The notes under the pieces were generated by a model that did not search any database, was not told the origin of the DNA, and saw only the letters and a list, made by a program, of their open reading frames with translations. Position numbers and translations under genes: made by a program. A stretch of DNA of 64,000 nt, from positions 558,001 to 622,000 of the forward strand of contig JBBPUQ010000003.1 of assembly GCA_038501195.1 (NCBI GenBank). The letters are read 5' to 3'. Positions within the stretch are counted from its first letter, which is position 1; every line of letters starts with the position of its first letter. Shown here in pieces: positions 48,854-60,345 of the stretch. This DNA comes from Nemania diffusa. Lineage: Eukaryota; Ascomycota; Sordariomycetes; Xylariales; Xylariaceae.

Positions 48854-49048
48854 CTAAGCAACCTGTCTCTTTTTCACCCCGCCATCGTCTGACTCGATCG
48901 AAGATGCGTACCCTTCGTGCCCTATCGTCCACGCCAAGACGCCCAATATAATGAGGTGTAACGTCAAAAAAAGTCCACCGGCGACGGCCCCCAGATACTC
49001 GTCATTTGGATCATCGCAACACATCGCCGGAGCCGTCACCTCCCTCAT
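48854..49048 (-). CDS. Possible small membrane protein (64 aa)
   Basis: A 64-codon frame on the minus strand starting MREVTAPAMCCDDP. It has one convincing hydrophobic helix (about residues 19-43, YLGAVAGGLFLTLHLIILGVLAW) followed by a polar tail ending in KKRQVA. Pattern and length would suit a small membrane protein, or the first exon of a longer gene, but I see no clear donor downstream and know of no homologue. The GC-rich local sequence makes chance open frames common, so confidence is low. Confidence 0.25.
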   Translation of the reverse strand: MREVTAPAMCCDDPNDEYLGAVAGGLFLTLHLIILGVLAWTIGHEGYASSIESDDGGVKKRQVA

Positions 49049-51800
49049 TCGGCTCGTTGTGTGTCACCGAATTGTCTTCGCTGGAAAAGCCCTGCGCGGC
49101 GTCTCGGTGAGGTCATAGCCCATCGGGCTCTTTCTCGAGGATATTCCCGAGCCGGCGTGTTGGGTTTAAAAACTGCGATACTAAAGGGAATAAAGAGGAG
49201 ACAAAAGCGCACGTGGAGGAGCTTCGGGAGTTGATAAAGGAGACAACTGGAAGGTTTGTTCGTCCTTGTGGGCTTGTTTGAAATAATTGCGTGCCATGGA
49301 TGTCAAACTGGAATACTGAAATGATAATAACTTAGCTGGACGCTACGATGTGTGTTACTTACAATACCTAATATAATACCTTGTCTATCTTTTGAACATT
49401 GAATCGTACGCCAGGCTCAATAGTAGTACTAACACTCATATCAAGTCGCTATATACCTCATGCATTTTTGACAGCACCTATACACTACTAGAATAACTGT
49501 TGATGGTAGATAATGAGAGTGTTTCTATACATCATCTCGACATGAAGGATCGTGAGTTGGCTGACTGTACGTTACACACAATTGTCGTTGTGTTGCTGTT
49601 CACAAGGTGTAGTATGTCAATAAGCTTATATACAAAGCCCGGCCTGGCCGGTTGACTGTCCATGTAATCATTCCCTTCCTAGATTTAGACAAACCATAAC
49701 TCCCTCCTCTTTACTCATCTGAAGTCTCATCTTTACCTCATTACCTATGGTATTATTACCTACCGATCGATAGCTTCAAATACAAGCCCAACCCCTCGAC
49801 TTTTCCCGAAGAAAGTTCTTCTCTATTCGTCCGACTAGGGTAGCTGTCTTTCATAGACAAGCTTTAATGACACAATAGACACCCCAGGCACTCACTTCTC
49901 ATCTTCTTTGTGCTTGTGTGATCTAGTAAGTCATCACATGATTCATTGGCTATTGATAACCTGTTACACGCGCCTACGCGCCCACGCCTAAGACATACCG
50001 ACCCATGATCTTTACCTTCTCATGCGATAGTGAAACATTAATACGGGTGTTTCGGGAGGCCATGAATATCGGCAACTAGGTTAGAAGCAAAGAAGTAAAT
50101 GCAGGTTATAAATATCCTACAGAACATTATTGTGAAATTGATTAACCTCGTAAGCCCTTATAGCATAAGCCTGGGTATGCAATCCGCTTCAATTCAGGAT
50201 TACACGTACGGTTCTCACGGAATTTACACAACAGAAGCATGTATAATATTTTTAGCTTAATATTTCCGCATGAAATCCGAGTACAAGCATATTCAGGAGC
50301 TCTACTCAGTCCCGAGGGTGTCTCACCGTACCTCGTTATCAAAGTTAGGTGCTACTTACATTATACTTCTGTCCCTCTTAGGCCACCTTCGGAGGATTCG
50401 GCAGGGAATTGGGATACAGAGTGAATAAACGAGCCCTTTTAGCTAGGTAGAAGCGCTCGTAAAGGGCTTGACATAACAAGGTTTAAGTAATTCCTGAGCC
50501 TTTTATATTCCGCAAAGTGCCAATAGCCGTGCATCTCCGCGCTAACGCCTCTACATTGCGCGATATTTCGTTTTAATTAGTTGATCAGCATCCTCATAGC
50601 CTAGAATTCATTAAAACATACCTCTAAACTAGCAAAGCACCTCACAAAGTTAATTATTGCGCAAAGACCTTCGAAGGACTGTGGTAATTGGATTTTGTGC
50701 AGATTAGATGTTAATTGATGACTGCCGGGAGGGTCTACCCTGTAACTATTTTGCATCTCGGTGCTTGTTATATGCACACCTCGCAGCCAGCACTCTACAC
50801 TAGATACTTATGCAAAAGAGCACCTAATCGAAAAGTAGCTTGGCCCCCGACAACAGGGAAGAAAGCCGAAGGGAAAAATAGAGAAGAGGAAGGCTGCAAA
50901 CAATGCTTAAAGAATCTGATTAGTAACTAACACACCTAGGTCAACAAGCCCCGTCCCCTAACGGACTCAACGTCATTCTAAATATATACCAATACCTGAC
51001 TCCGAATTATGCATACGTCGGCTTCGGTGTGCGCATCTCACGACCGACAGCCCCCCAAAGCAATCGCTCTAGAGAATATACGATCAAGTAGTATCTGTAT
51101 CAAGGCCGCATGTTAGGAAGAATCACAGAGAAATAGATTATGAAGATGGATTAAAATTTATTTAAGGACTTAATGATGGTTTCTTAACTGTGTAGCTATT
51201 GACGAATTCCCGCAATACAGAAACCTGATGAAATGGATTATAGAATGATGCAATCTTTCCATTTGAGATGAACGATATATGGAAGGATCTTTAGACCAAA
51301 GCCTACCTTACCAACCTGGGTTGGATGGGCACGAGACGACTCAGCGAGGCCGATCTCAGCGATTGTGATCGGATCGGATGTTCATAGAGTTGGAAGCCGC
51401 CACCATGACAATTTCAAGGGTAGCGATGTTGTGTCGACAAGATAGATCACGTAAATATAGTGAGAGGTGATTTGAGTGGGTAACTTCTGGTATTCTTTGA
51501 GTGACAGGAGAATATCTAATACCTAGAGAGCGAGTTAAAGCTAGATCCGCCTACCACGTCAACGTCTTGAGTGTCTACTGCCGATTGCCAAACTTTCTGA
51601 TCCAACAAGAAGCGGAGAGTCCATACACGCCGATAAGTCCTTTCCTCATTAACGTCCCAATGCACTTCCAAGAAATAAAAAAAATCCGCTATCAACAACA
51701 AAAGGCAGAAAAAATGAAGACGTTGGCAGACACTCAAGACGAAGAACCCTTGGAGCGTGGAGGATGAGCTTAACCACAAGTGGCAACATTGGCAGGACCC
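49049..51800. other. 2.75 kb intergenic, no recognised gene
   Basis: AT-rich between 49300 and 51500. A minus frame at 50142-50342 contains KFRENRTCNPELKR, faintly like the end of organellar intron-encoded frames, but is too short to call (see findings). No RNA gene was seen. Confidence 0.5.
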
Positions 51801-53717
51801 CTAATGGGCTTCTTGCCAATGGCCAACCCACTCAACTTCACCGAAATCATGGCGTTTCTCGCGCCAGTTCCAATCTCGGCCTTTATTCCATGGGGACCGA
51901 TTCCACTTGTTACCCAACTGATTCGCGTTGTCCCATATCCCCATCCCGATTCCGTAATTATTCAAAGTGTGACCAAAATGGCGATGCGACTTTGGACTGA
52001 CATTGATCGACTTGGGTTCCGAAGCTGGAGCGAAGGCCCGGCGTCGTTCCCCCAAAGCCGACCACTTATCCATCGCGTTGCGCTTCGAAGGCGGCGAATA
52101 ACGAAGGGGAGACTCGTGAGGTTTCTTGACAACGATAGGCTCATGGAAGAAAAAACCATCAGCAACCAAGTCACCGTCAATGTCATTCGAAATTGTGTCA
52201 TTGATAGGTGAAGCCTCAGGCTTTTCGTCAGACACTGGCGCGTGATCGGATACCAGATCCTGATGGTTGATGGTTACATCCAGCTCGCTATCGTTGCTCC
52301 AAGTTCGACTGTTCAGCTCTTTACGCTCCTCGAGCTGTCGGGTGCGTTCCTCCTCTTCTTCTTCCTCTTCGACATCTTCATCAAACATGTCACTCCAACT
52401 CTTCGATACGGCATTGGCCTTCTGACCAAACACCATAGACATGGCATTGGAGATTGGCTTTGGTCGAGACACATTGATGGGAAGGGAACTAGCCACATTG
52501 CTTCCATGGGCGCGAGCGCGGCTTGGGACATTCATGGGGCGAGAGAGGCCGAGAGAGTTCACGGACGTGGCAAAGTTGGAAGTGAGAACAGAAGAGATTG
52601 ATGGTGCCAGAACGGAACTAGCACACCAGTCTGTAGTCCCTTGAGATTTCGGGAATAACTCCTCAGTATAGCTGTCATTGTCAGGGATCATGCTGAGCTG
52701 TCGAATCGGTTGGATGGAGGTAGCATGGAGAGCTTTAGCCCACGGGAATGCTCCTTGGTCAACTTGAGGGCTTTGGATCGAAGGGGTACGGAGAGGCTCT
52801 CGGTTGTAAGTAGCAAGGGTGGTGCGCTCAGTGGCGCAGAAATCATCGATGCCCTCCTCGAGAGTAGTGAAGCTGACGACTCGGAGTAGAGCATCCCTCG
52901 CGCCCTCAAGGGATCGCTTGCGAGGGTCCAGGTTCATGCACTCGACAATCACCTCGTAGGTATCTTGAGACATTGCCGGGAAGACATCAAAAAGAGACTG
53001 CTTGTCACGAGAGAAGTCCAGAAACAGGGGATCCGATTCCGTAGGAGTAGTGAAAGGGTTGCGTGAGAACAAAATATTAAGCAAGCAAATACCGATAGCC
53101 CAGATATCAGCTTGGGCAGGTGAATACCCGGCGCCAGCCGAGTCATATTGTTCAGGCGACATATATCGGTCACTGCCAACAGTCGTCTCATAACTCCATT
53201 TGGACGTGGTCGCCAAGCCAAAATCGCCCAATTTCATGGAACCCGACTCCGTCAGGAAAATGTTCTCGGGTTTGATGTCTCGGTGATAGATGCCCTTTGA
53301 GTGCATATATGAAACAGCATCGACAAGTTGAAGCATGAATTGGCGGACATGCTCAGTCTCCAGTGGGCCAACGCCGGTCCGGATAGCCTCGTACAGATCG
53401 CCGCGAGAACAATATTCAAGGACCAAGTAAAAATGAGCGTCGGTCTCGAAGGAATGAACCAAACCGACGATGTTGGGGTGAGCGCCCAGACGACGATGAC
53501 TAAGGAGCTCTTCAGACCGTTCATCTACCGCAAACTCGAGGCCCATGTCGTTGGCAGCTGCTTGCTTGGTCATGCATTTGATAGCAACAATTTCATTCGT
53601 ATGCAAGTCAAGGGCTCGAAAGACCATCCCGAACGAACCATGGTTGAGTGGGGTGAGAGTCTGAAATCTCCCATCGAGTAAAACGCCATCGTAAAAGTTG
53701 TTCCGCAGGCATTCCAT
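51801..53717 (-). CDS. Ran1/Vhs1-type serine/threonine protein kinase
   Basis: Single-exon gene of 638 aa on the minus strand. The kinase domain spans about residues 17-290: Gly loop NHGSFGMVF (first Gly replaced by Asn25), VAIK Lys47, catalytic HRDIKPEN (Asp147), DFG at 165-167, and activation segment ending YMSPEQY. These features and the GLVHSFETDAHFYLVLEY hinge fit the Ran1/Pat1-Sks1-Vhs1 branch, which controls growth versus differentiation in yeasts and nutrient response. The remaining about 350 residues are Ser/Asn/Pro-rich with an acidic Glu run (EEEEEEEERTRQ) and a Trp-rich end (KGRDWNWREKRHDFGEVEWVGHW); that kind of tail is typical of filamentous fungal orthologues. All catalytic residues are present. 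Confidence 0.88.
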   Translation of the reverse strand: MECLRNNFYDGVLLDGRFQTLTPLNHGSFGMVFRALDLHTNEIVAIKCMTKQAAANDMGLEFAVDERSEELLSHRRLGAHPNIVGLVHSFETDAHFYLVLEYCSRGDLYEAIRTGVGPLETEHVRQFMLQLVDAVSYMHSKGIYHRDIKPENIFLTESGSMKLGDFGLATTSKWSYETTVGSDRYMSPEQYDSAGAGYSPAQADIWAIGICLLNILFSRNPFTTPTESDPLFLDFSRDKQSLFDVFPAMSQDTYEVIVECMNLDPRKRSLEGARDALLRVVSFTTLEEGIDDFCATERTTLATYNREPLRTPSIQSPQVDQGAFPWAKALHATSIQPIRQLSMIPDNDSYTEELFPKSQGTTDWCASSVLAPSISSVLTSNFATSVNSLGLSRPMNVPSRARAHGSNVASSLPINVSRPKPISNAMSMVFGQKANAVSKSWSDMFDEDVEEEEEEEERTRQLEERKELNSRTWSNDSELDVTINHQDLVSDHAPVSDEKPEASPINDTISNDIDGDLVADGFFFHEPIVVKKPHESPLRYSPPSKRNAMDKWSALGERRRAFAPASEPKSINVSPKSHRHFGHTLNNYGIGMGIWDNANQLGNKWNRSPWNKGRDWNWREKRHDFGEVEWVGHWQEAH

Positions 53718-54953
53718 GACGCTGTCTCAACGGGAGACTAGATTCAAGTGAAGCAAAGAGGAAGTGGAATCTTGGTTGAAACCACTTATGAAAGCACAAT
53801 GTACAGCCCGTTTATCCCCGACCGTCTATTTTGTTGAGGGTATCAAAGGTCTGATGGAAACCAAAGATGATTACTTTTTCAGTCGTTGTGTACAAATTTT
53901 TGGAGTTTTAAAGAATCGTAAAAGTCGAGCGACGATGAGGGGTGTGAGCGGCCGGGCAAACAGATGATAATCGTATGTCACAATGTGACTAAATAGATGC
54001 AATATACAGGATTTCGAGAGTGGGAAAAGAAAACATAACACTCCAGGTCGTTAGTTGTTGGTCAGGGGCTCATCGAGGGTATTCAGTATGTGGACAAATG
54101 GAAGCAAAATAATCGTGAATAGGACTGATGGACTAGGGGTCCGGAGAGAAATGAAAGTGTAAGTCGTTAGGAGGACATGAGTATGATTTATGAAAAGTGA
54201 AAGAGTGTCAAAGTGGTGATAGGCAGAAGTGACTTGGCTCGAAGATGCGTTGCCAAGTTGCTCGGTCGTGACAGAGGCAGGCTTGTGTTATCAGCGAGTA
54301 TAAGTCAACACAGTCGCGAGGCACTGAGGCCCGATGGCGGAGCTCCTGCAATATCAACGCACCGAGACGGACTCGATCAAAGACTCATCCGATGAGACGA
54401 TCACACGAGGTCGAGGATGTGCTGTTCCGGTTGTTGGTGACCGAGGTGAGCCGAGGTGGCTCTTCAGGAGTTAAAAGGGGTCAAGGTGGAGGTCGGACGT
54501 GGCCTAGTCGATGATAGTCAACGCAGACAGTTTCTAGGAGGCGACTACGGGAATTATGACTCGACGGGCCGAACGACGGTAGATATGACTCCTCAGCTCC
54601 TGTGTTCAACTAGAGATTACGGTAGTAGTTGTTGTCGTTGCAGGGTGGATCTGGCTCAGAAGCGGATCCGAGCTGGCAATGGAGTCGGTACGGGTGTGAC
54701 GTGGTTAGCACGCTATCCGATCGGAGTGGATGTCCTGGGAATTGAAGCGGCGGCAGCGGTGCTACGAATACAGGGACGACGTATTGGATGATTATTAGGA
54801 GCTATTTCGACAAAGAGGCCACCACAGTTGGACGAAAGGCTTGGGTTGAGCTCGTGATGCAGGAGCGGAGCTGCTAAAAGGGACTTCACGTTGGCTCAAA
54901 GGAAGGAGAGGTCTGTTGTTTGCTAGGCCCAGTACTGTATTAGGGGTTCAGGT

Positions 54954-54974
54954 TGGCTGGCTGGCTGGCTGGCT
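54954..54974. repeat. (TGGC)5 simple repeat
   Basis: About five TGGC units ending in TAGCTAGC. Simple repeat in the presumed kinase leader. Confidence 0.75.
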
Positions 54975-55605
54975 AGCTAGTGAGTCAAGCTTGAGTCTCT
55001 CGTTCTGGGACAGGTGATTGTCGAACCCGAAGCACGGCTGAACTGTTGTTGGATGGCGAAGGGGAGAGAAAGGAAGCAGAGAGTGACGATGTGAAGGAAT
55101 AAGGTAGAGACAATGGCAGGTAAAAGAGGAAACAGGTCGGCTGGCTAAGGATTCGATAAAGAGAAGAGCGGTAGGAAAAGGATGGGATGGATGGGTTGGA
55201 TGAGATACAGAGCGGGAGCATGGACGAATGAAAGTACACAACCCAGCACGAACGAAGGCACTCGAATGAACTAGGGAACTAGCCACTGGTACCAGTGGAG
55301 GTGGGTTGGTCATCGACTGGATTGGGTGGGAACAACAATGAAGCAATGCAGGCAAAGACTGGGGACCACCCAGAAGAGGCATAGCATGAATGGGTTCTGA
55401 ATAGCACAGCCCAGGAGAACTGACTGGTGGGCAGTATGCTATGTACGTAGGTACGTAGTGGGAAACATGGGCTGCTGACATGGCCATAACAGGACAAGGA
55501 GACGAGCCTGGGTGAAGTGACCTGCTTTGTGGCTAGGCCTGGAGCCGAAAGGGAAGTCACCAACAAAGATCGACAGGGATTCTGACGATAGACATGTACA
55601 TAATG

Positions 55606-55644
55606 TAGGTATGTATGTATATGTATGTATGTACATATGTATGT
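55606..55644. repeat. GTAT-type simple repeat
   Basis: Imperfect tandem TATG units with one ATATG and one ACAT interruption. Simple sequence in non-coding DNA. Confidence 0.75.
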
Positions 55645-56350
55645 CTGCTGTAGAAATATACATACAACAGTACCTACACCTGTACAATTGTGGGTAAGTA
55701 TTATATTCTATGGGGAGATACGTACACTACGCATATAGGGTACAGTAGACGTGAATCAGGTACTTACTGTAAGTAGGATGTAGGCATGTATGGGTATGTA
55801 TGCTAAGAAAGGGCACGCGGAGGGAGCGAGCATAGGGGGCCATGGACTAACGCTACAAAGGTAGCTGTCGACTGACTGGTCACGCTCGTTCTGGCTAGAG
55901 CTGGCTAGACTAGCTAGACTACCTACAGCAAGAGCTGGGGAAGCTTGTTGCTGATTTGAGTGTGGCCTGAGTCGAAGGAACAACAGTGCAGCTCACTGTA
56001 GCATGACAGCACCCGAGGCCAAGATCACCGTCATGATGCCACGGCAGCAGTAGCGAGATACGCGAAGAGGACTCGGGGGTTAACAGCTCGGAGTCAGGCG
56101 CGCCGGCAATTGCTGATGTGTCCTCAAGTACACGCCTGTACCACAGTACCGAACCCGCCGAGCTGCTGAAACCGGGCTGTGTTGGTGTGTCACAGTGCCG
56201 TGGCTGCCGCGCGAGACCGGGTCGTGCATTGAGAGACAGCCAACCGGCCCTGACTCTGTAGCGGGCCAACTGGAAGTCAGTGGAAGGGACGAGAGTCGCT
56301 GGCGCGAACCTCCCTGCTGTGTCTGTATTGTAAGTACGTACAGTAGGAAG

Positions 56351-57973
56351 GGAAGGAATGGAGCTAGATCATGCACCGTGTACAAATAGTCTGGCGACTT
56401 GCAGGGGGCAACAGTCAACGATCGCCACACCGCCGGCTACCTTGCACGGAAGTCGCTGGTTGGGCGAACTGCAGCATGCGAGAGACCGCACGGGAAGGTA
56501 CAGCTCTGTGATCCCTACCCTTCAGGCAACGCTAGCCAGCGATTGTACCAGTCGTTATCGTTCAGGCACAGAATGAGGGCCTGGACACGTTGCGACGACC
56601 CAATGCCGCTGAGCTACTGACCAATGGCATCGAATGCGTGTCCCAGACCCTTCTAGCGTCTTCGGTTTCACTTGAACTTTGCAGGAGAGGCCATTGGCTC
56701 AAGATGCCGTCAGAGCCACCAAAGGCATGCAGCTCCTTTTCACCTGCAGCTTGGTTGCTTCACTCGCCCAGCCAGCTTGTTTTAGTCTGTCTTGACCGCT
56801 TTCCTATAATTCAGTTCTATAAACTTGTAAATCCTCTTTAAAGAAATGCTGCAACGTAGGTTGGGTCTTCGTGTTGCCCTCCCCGCTTCAATATCAGACG
56901 AAATATGAGAATATTGCGTAACGGCATACAAAGTAGTACCGTACGCCGTGAAATTCCGGAAATAAGGATACGTAGGTACACCGTATAGTACATAGGTTCA
57001 GATGCCAAGTAGGTACACCTCAACGGACTCCATACACACCTTATGAAACGGGTCCTGTTATCAGGGCGATCAGTCATGGGGTAACGGTGTACAAAGGTAG
57101 GTTATACCGAAGGGTCCACAGTGAACGCTATCGATAATTGACTGCCTGGACCCAACATCGCAGAACGTACGTAAAGTCGTACCTATTCTAGGTACCTACA
57201 TTACATAATAGAGCGTCGGCGCAAGCCACACGAGTGCGCGTGGCCTCATGCCCGTCTATGCGTACTTACCCAGATAGGTATTATGCCATCAAGGTATTGG
57301 TCTGTTTCAGTAGTCTATGGCATGATAAAGATAGGCATTCGTAAGGAGAAGGGATAATGATGCAAGCTGGCATCATCCCTTTGTAAACAGACTCCCAAAA
57401 CAGACCAGAGCAAATTACACGCAATTGCGAATGAGTCGTTGTGATGCTACCAAACGGAGACAGATTATGGGGAAGAATAGTAATAGTCATGTAGCAGCAT
57501 GATGCAATCGTGGTGATCGTTTCACCCGTTCGGGCAGGACTGGAAGCACCCGCTCCATGAGACATACAGACTACCGCCGCTGTCTGACAATTTGCTCGGC
57601 TACCCCATTGGCATTGGCATTCCAGTTGTGCAACGTGTCAACGGTGTTATCTCGAAAAGTACCTATAGGCGCTGATTATATAGCCGGGGTACCAAAATAT
57701 AAACACTCCTCCGGACACTTGTCTAAAGGTCTCCTATTTTCGGCTTGACAAATGCCATGCCACAGCGCAGTCCTAGCTGGTAGGTAGTGTACGCGGTAGG
57801 TATTAGATATACGTGTATGTAGAGTCTAGAGTCTAAACAGTTGTCGAGACACCATGGTTACTTTATTGAACCCAGCGTGGTTGGTCTCAGTCTGTCCCGT
57901 TCCATTATCAGTGATCATCGAGATGGGCAGGCATTTGACGCGAGACAATATCTAGGCAGATTGCCTTGTCCTA
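56351..57973. other. Intergenic, no recognised gene
   Basis: Short unconnected frames on both strands and TAGGTACCTA-like tracts (57190 region). No family match. It ends at the MITE. Confidence 0.5.
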
Positions 57974-58159
57974 TCCCTTTAGAGACCCCCTCGGCATAGC
58001 GACTTAAAAGTGGGATGGGCGGGGCCGAGATTTACTTGCATACACCCAATAAAACTATTATCCGAGCATGATTTCATACTCTTATTGGGCATATATAAAT
58101 AAATCTCGGCCCCACTATGCAGCTTTTAAGTCGCTATGCCGAGGGGGTCTCTAAAGGGA
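57974..58159. mobile_element. MITE, Tc1/mariner-type ends, 186 bp
   Basis: Two inverted arms (57974-58052 and 58082-58159) flank a spacer of about 29 bp. The outer 37 bp, from TCCCTTTAGAGACCCCC to GCGACTTAAAAG, are perfectly complementary. Further inward a second shared block (GGGGCCGAGATTTA) and CCCAATAA also pair. Both ends are flanked by TA (57972-57973 and 58160-58161), the target duplication of Tc1/mariner/pogo-type transposases. There is no open frame inside, so it would have moved with a transposase supplied elsewhere. The perfect outer arms suggest a fairly recent insertion. A transcript across it would fold into a long hairpin. Confidence 0.85.
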
Positions 58160-60345
58160 TACGATTGAGGACGCGCATTGTTTGACATGTTTGAAACAAT
58201 TGCTCCCAGCAACGGTTGGACGGGAATGACAATGACGCTCGGTAGCATCCCCGATAAGCGCTGGGTAATAATAGATTAACGAATATTGGGCGTTCGAAGT
58301 AGCAATACTGGTACACTTATGTAGCGGTCGAGACGATCATTGGCATCGCTAAATCAATAAAACACAGATTCTAGCGAATGGGAGTCGTCGATGTGTTATG
58401 CACCCCCATGTCTTGAGAGATACTCGGCAAGGGTTCCTGTTTTAATATGCGTACGTATAAGTTATAAGTCCCCATATCAACAACGGCTTACGAGTATGGC
58501 TTGATCAACAGTTCGGATGTGCTGCAAGGTTGTAACAGGTTCTTAAGGGCCACCGCCCGCCGCCGGACCCCTAATTTAGCTATAGGCATTCCGTACAAAC
58601 CGACTATTACGCAGTATTTGTCTAGGCGACGTCGTAGCACTGCCAAAACACTCGCAGAGCGTGCGTACGCATACATAGTATCTACTTCTTGCCGTAGCGA
58701 CTGTGCGCGATCGATCATGCCGATTTCATGCACACAGCCGCTGGAATTGCATTAATATCATCCAAGCATTCAACGTGTGCAGGAGTTCCTGTAAACGCTC
58801 TTATTTTTATAACCAAAACAACCCAGATCGGGCGAAGCCCTCAGGGTAACCTTGAAGTGCGATATACACGACCAACTAGGTACGCGTAGAAGTGTCGGGG
58901 CGTATAATAAAAGTTCGGTCGGAGAATGCCGTTCTCACTCGCCATTGGAGCACTGCAAGATGTCGTGGTGGCTGGCTGGGCGTACAGCATATACCATTGG
59001 CAATTCTCTGGCTTGACTGGTTTTGCTTGCTGCAGGTCAACCTACATATGTCAGTCGGTATTACGGTATTTTTGATGTTCTGGTTGCCTTTACACATATA
59101 TATGTGTAGAAACACTCGCTCATATGTACAATACCCTGGAAATCCCTACCACCATGTGCATTGCTACATGAATAAATACCTTCAAAGTTGCACCTAGTTC
59201 AAGCACCCCATGCCTCGTACGCAGTATGGAGAGATCATGTAGCTTGGCATCATGCGTATGGGCTTGGTAGTTAGATAGTTGGTAAGTGCTAGTCTACTTA
59301 GAGCGCCTTTGGTGGTGTCTGACACAGTACACTACCGGGTAAGCTTTGTAGATAGGTAGGTCGTAACCTTTATCATACCATACCTAGTCAGCTTAGCCAT
59401 ACAAGCTATATGAGAGGGCATCGTGGAGTAAAGCCACCCAACTTAAATTTATCTTGGCTGCGCAAGATGCATATGCAGCCTCTAGTAGTAGTGTAATGCG
59501 TACAAGTTATGGATTGCATGTTGTCTAAGTACCTTTCTCTGTACTGTAAATGATAGATGATACAGAATAGGCAGATGCCTAGCAGCCCTAGCTGTACGAC
59601 CTAGTCCTTTTTGGGGGCTATTTTTACTTGACCAGCCACAGCACTTGCCGTTAACATCTAGACCCACCAGTCCGCCATCTTCTCACCAGACTCCATTTCC
59701 GTTTTTGATATTTCGTGCCTGCAGAAATAACAAAACTGGTTTCCCAACCCGGCTAGTTACACCACACTGCCCACCCAGGTAACTGATCTTCTATGCAGTC
59801 TACTGCATGTGACCGAGCCTAAGACTGTCTAATACACGCCTAATGCCACCAAAATATCCCGGAATCCGCAGCTGCTGACTGCCCAAGACCTCGTAAGTGC
59901 GCAGTACGTATTCTGTACAGGATTTATAGTACATACACTACGCTACGCTCCGGATATCGTGCATTGATCGTGTGGGCCAGTCTGGGGTTTAATTCTGTTT
60001 TGCAGCTTGACCGCTTTCTCGCCAACCCTCACGACGCAACCTTCTTTCCACATCCAATACCTGCACTCAAAACAAGAAGACATTCTCGTCGAATCTGGTC
60101 ATCATCTCCGGGGATTTCCCAAAGGATCCAGAGGCAGGGCAGGGCGAAACGGGAAGAAAAATTTTCCCTTGCGAAAGGGACTTCCAACCTTAGGATTCCC
60201 TGGCAGCAAAATCAACCCTTCACCGCTCTCTACCAGCCTGCCGGAATTCGTATATCCCAGGGCGCGTGAAAATTTTTTGAAGGTTGAAGAACTGCCGAAC
60301 ATCTCACAGGGATTCTACGTACGATCAGAACTGGCTACTGCTACC
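58160..60345. other. Intergenic, MITE to enolase-phosphatase
   Basis: No gene is recognised. From about 59960 to the ATG at 60346 the sequence is an open frame continuous with the enolase-phosphatase start (in-frame ATG at 60007), but its translation is low in recognisable content and is best read as the promoter or leader. Confidence 0.45.

Larger units (their letters stand above)
53718..56350 (-). promoter_or_regulatory. Long pyrimidine-rich 5' region of the kinase gene
   Basis: Read on the minus strand, about 54950-56300 is persistently C/T-rich with low-complexity Ser/Pro/His-coding frames, the longest being 179 codons at 54948-55487. Such composition is typical of fungal promoters and long leaders. 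I therefore regard these frames as upstream ORFs or chance, not genes. TGGC and GTAT simple repeats lie inside. The transcription start cannot be located by eye. Confidence 0.45.

Noticed and set aside
54948..55487. 179-codon minus-strand Ser/Pro/His-rich frame
   Set aside because: Explained by pyrimidine-rich promoter/leader sequence of the kinase; no motif, kept only as a possible uORF.
60007..60345. 113-residue N-terminal extension of enolase-phosphatase
   Set aside because: In frame but unlike the family, whose proteins start shortly before the DIEGT motif; no targeting signal is evident.
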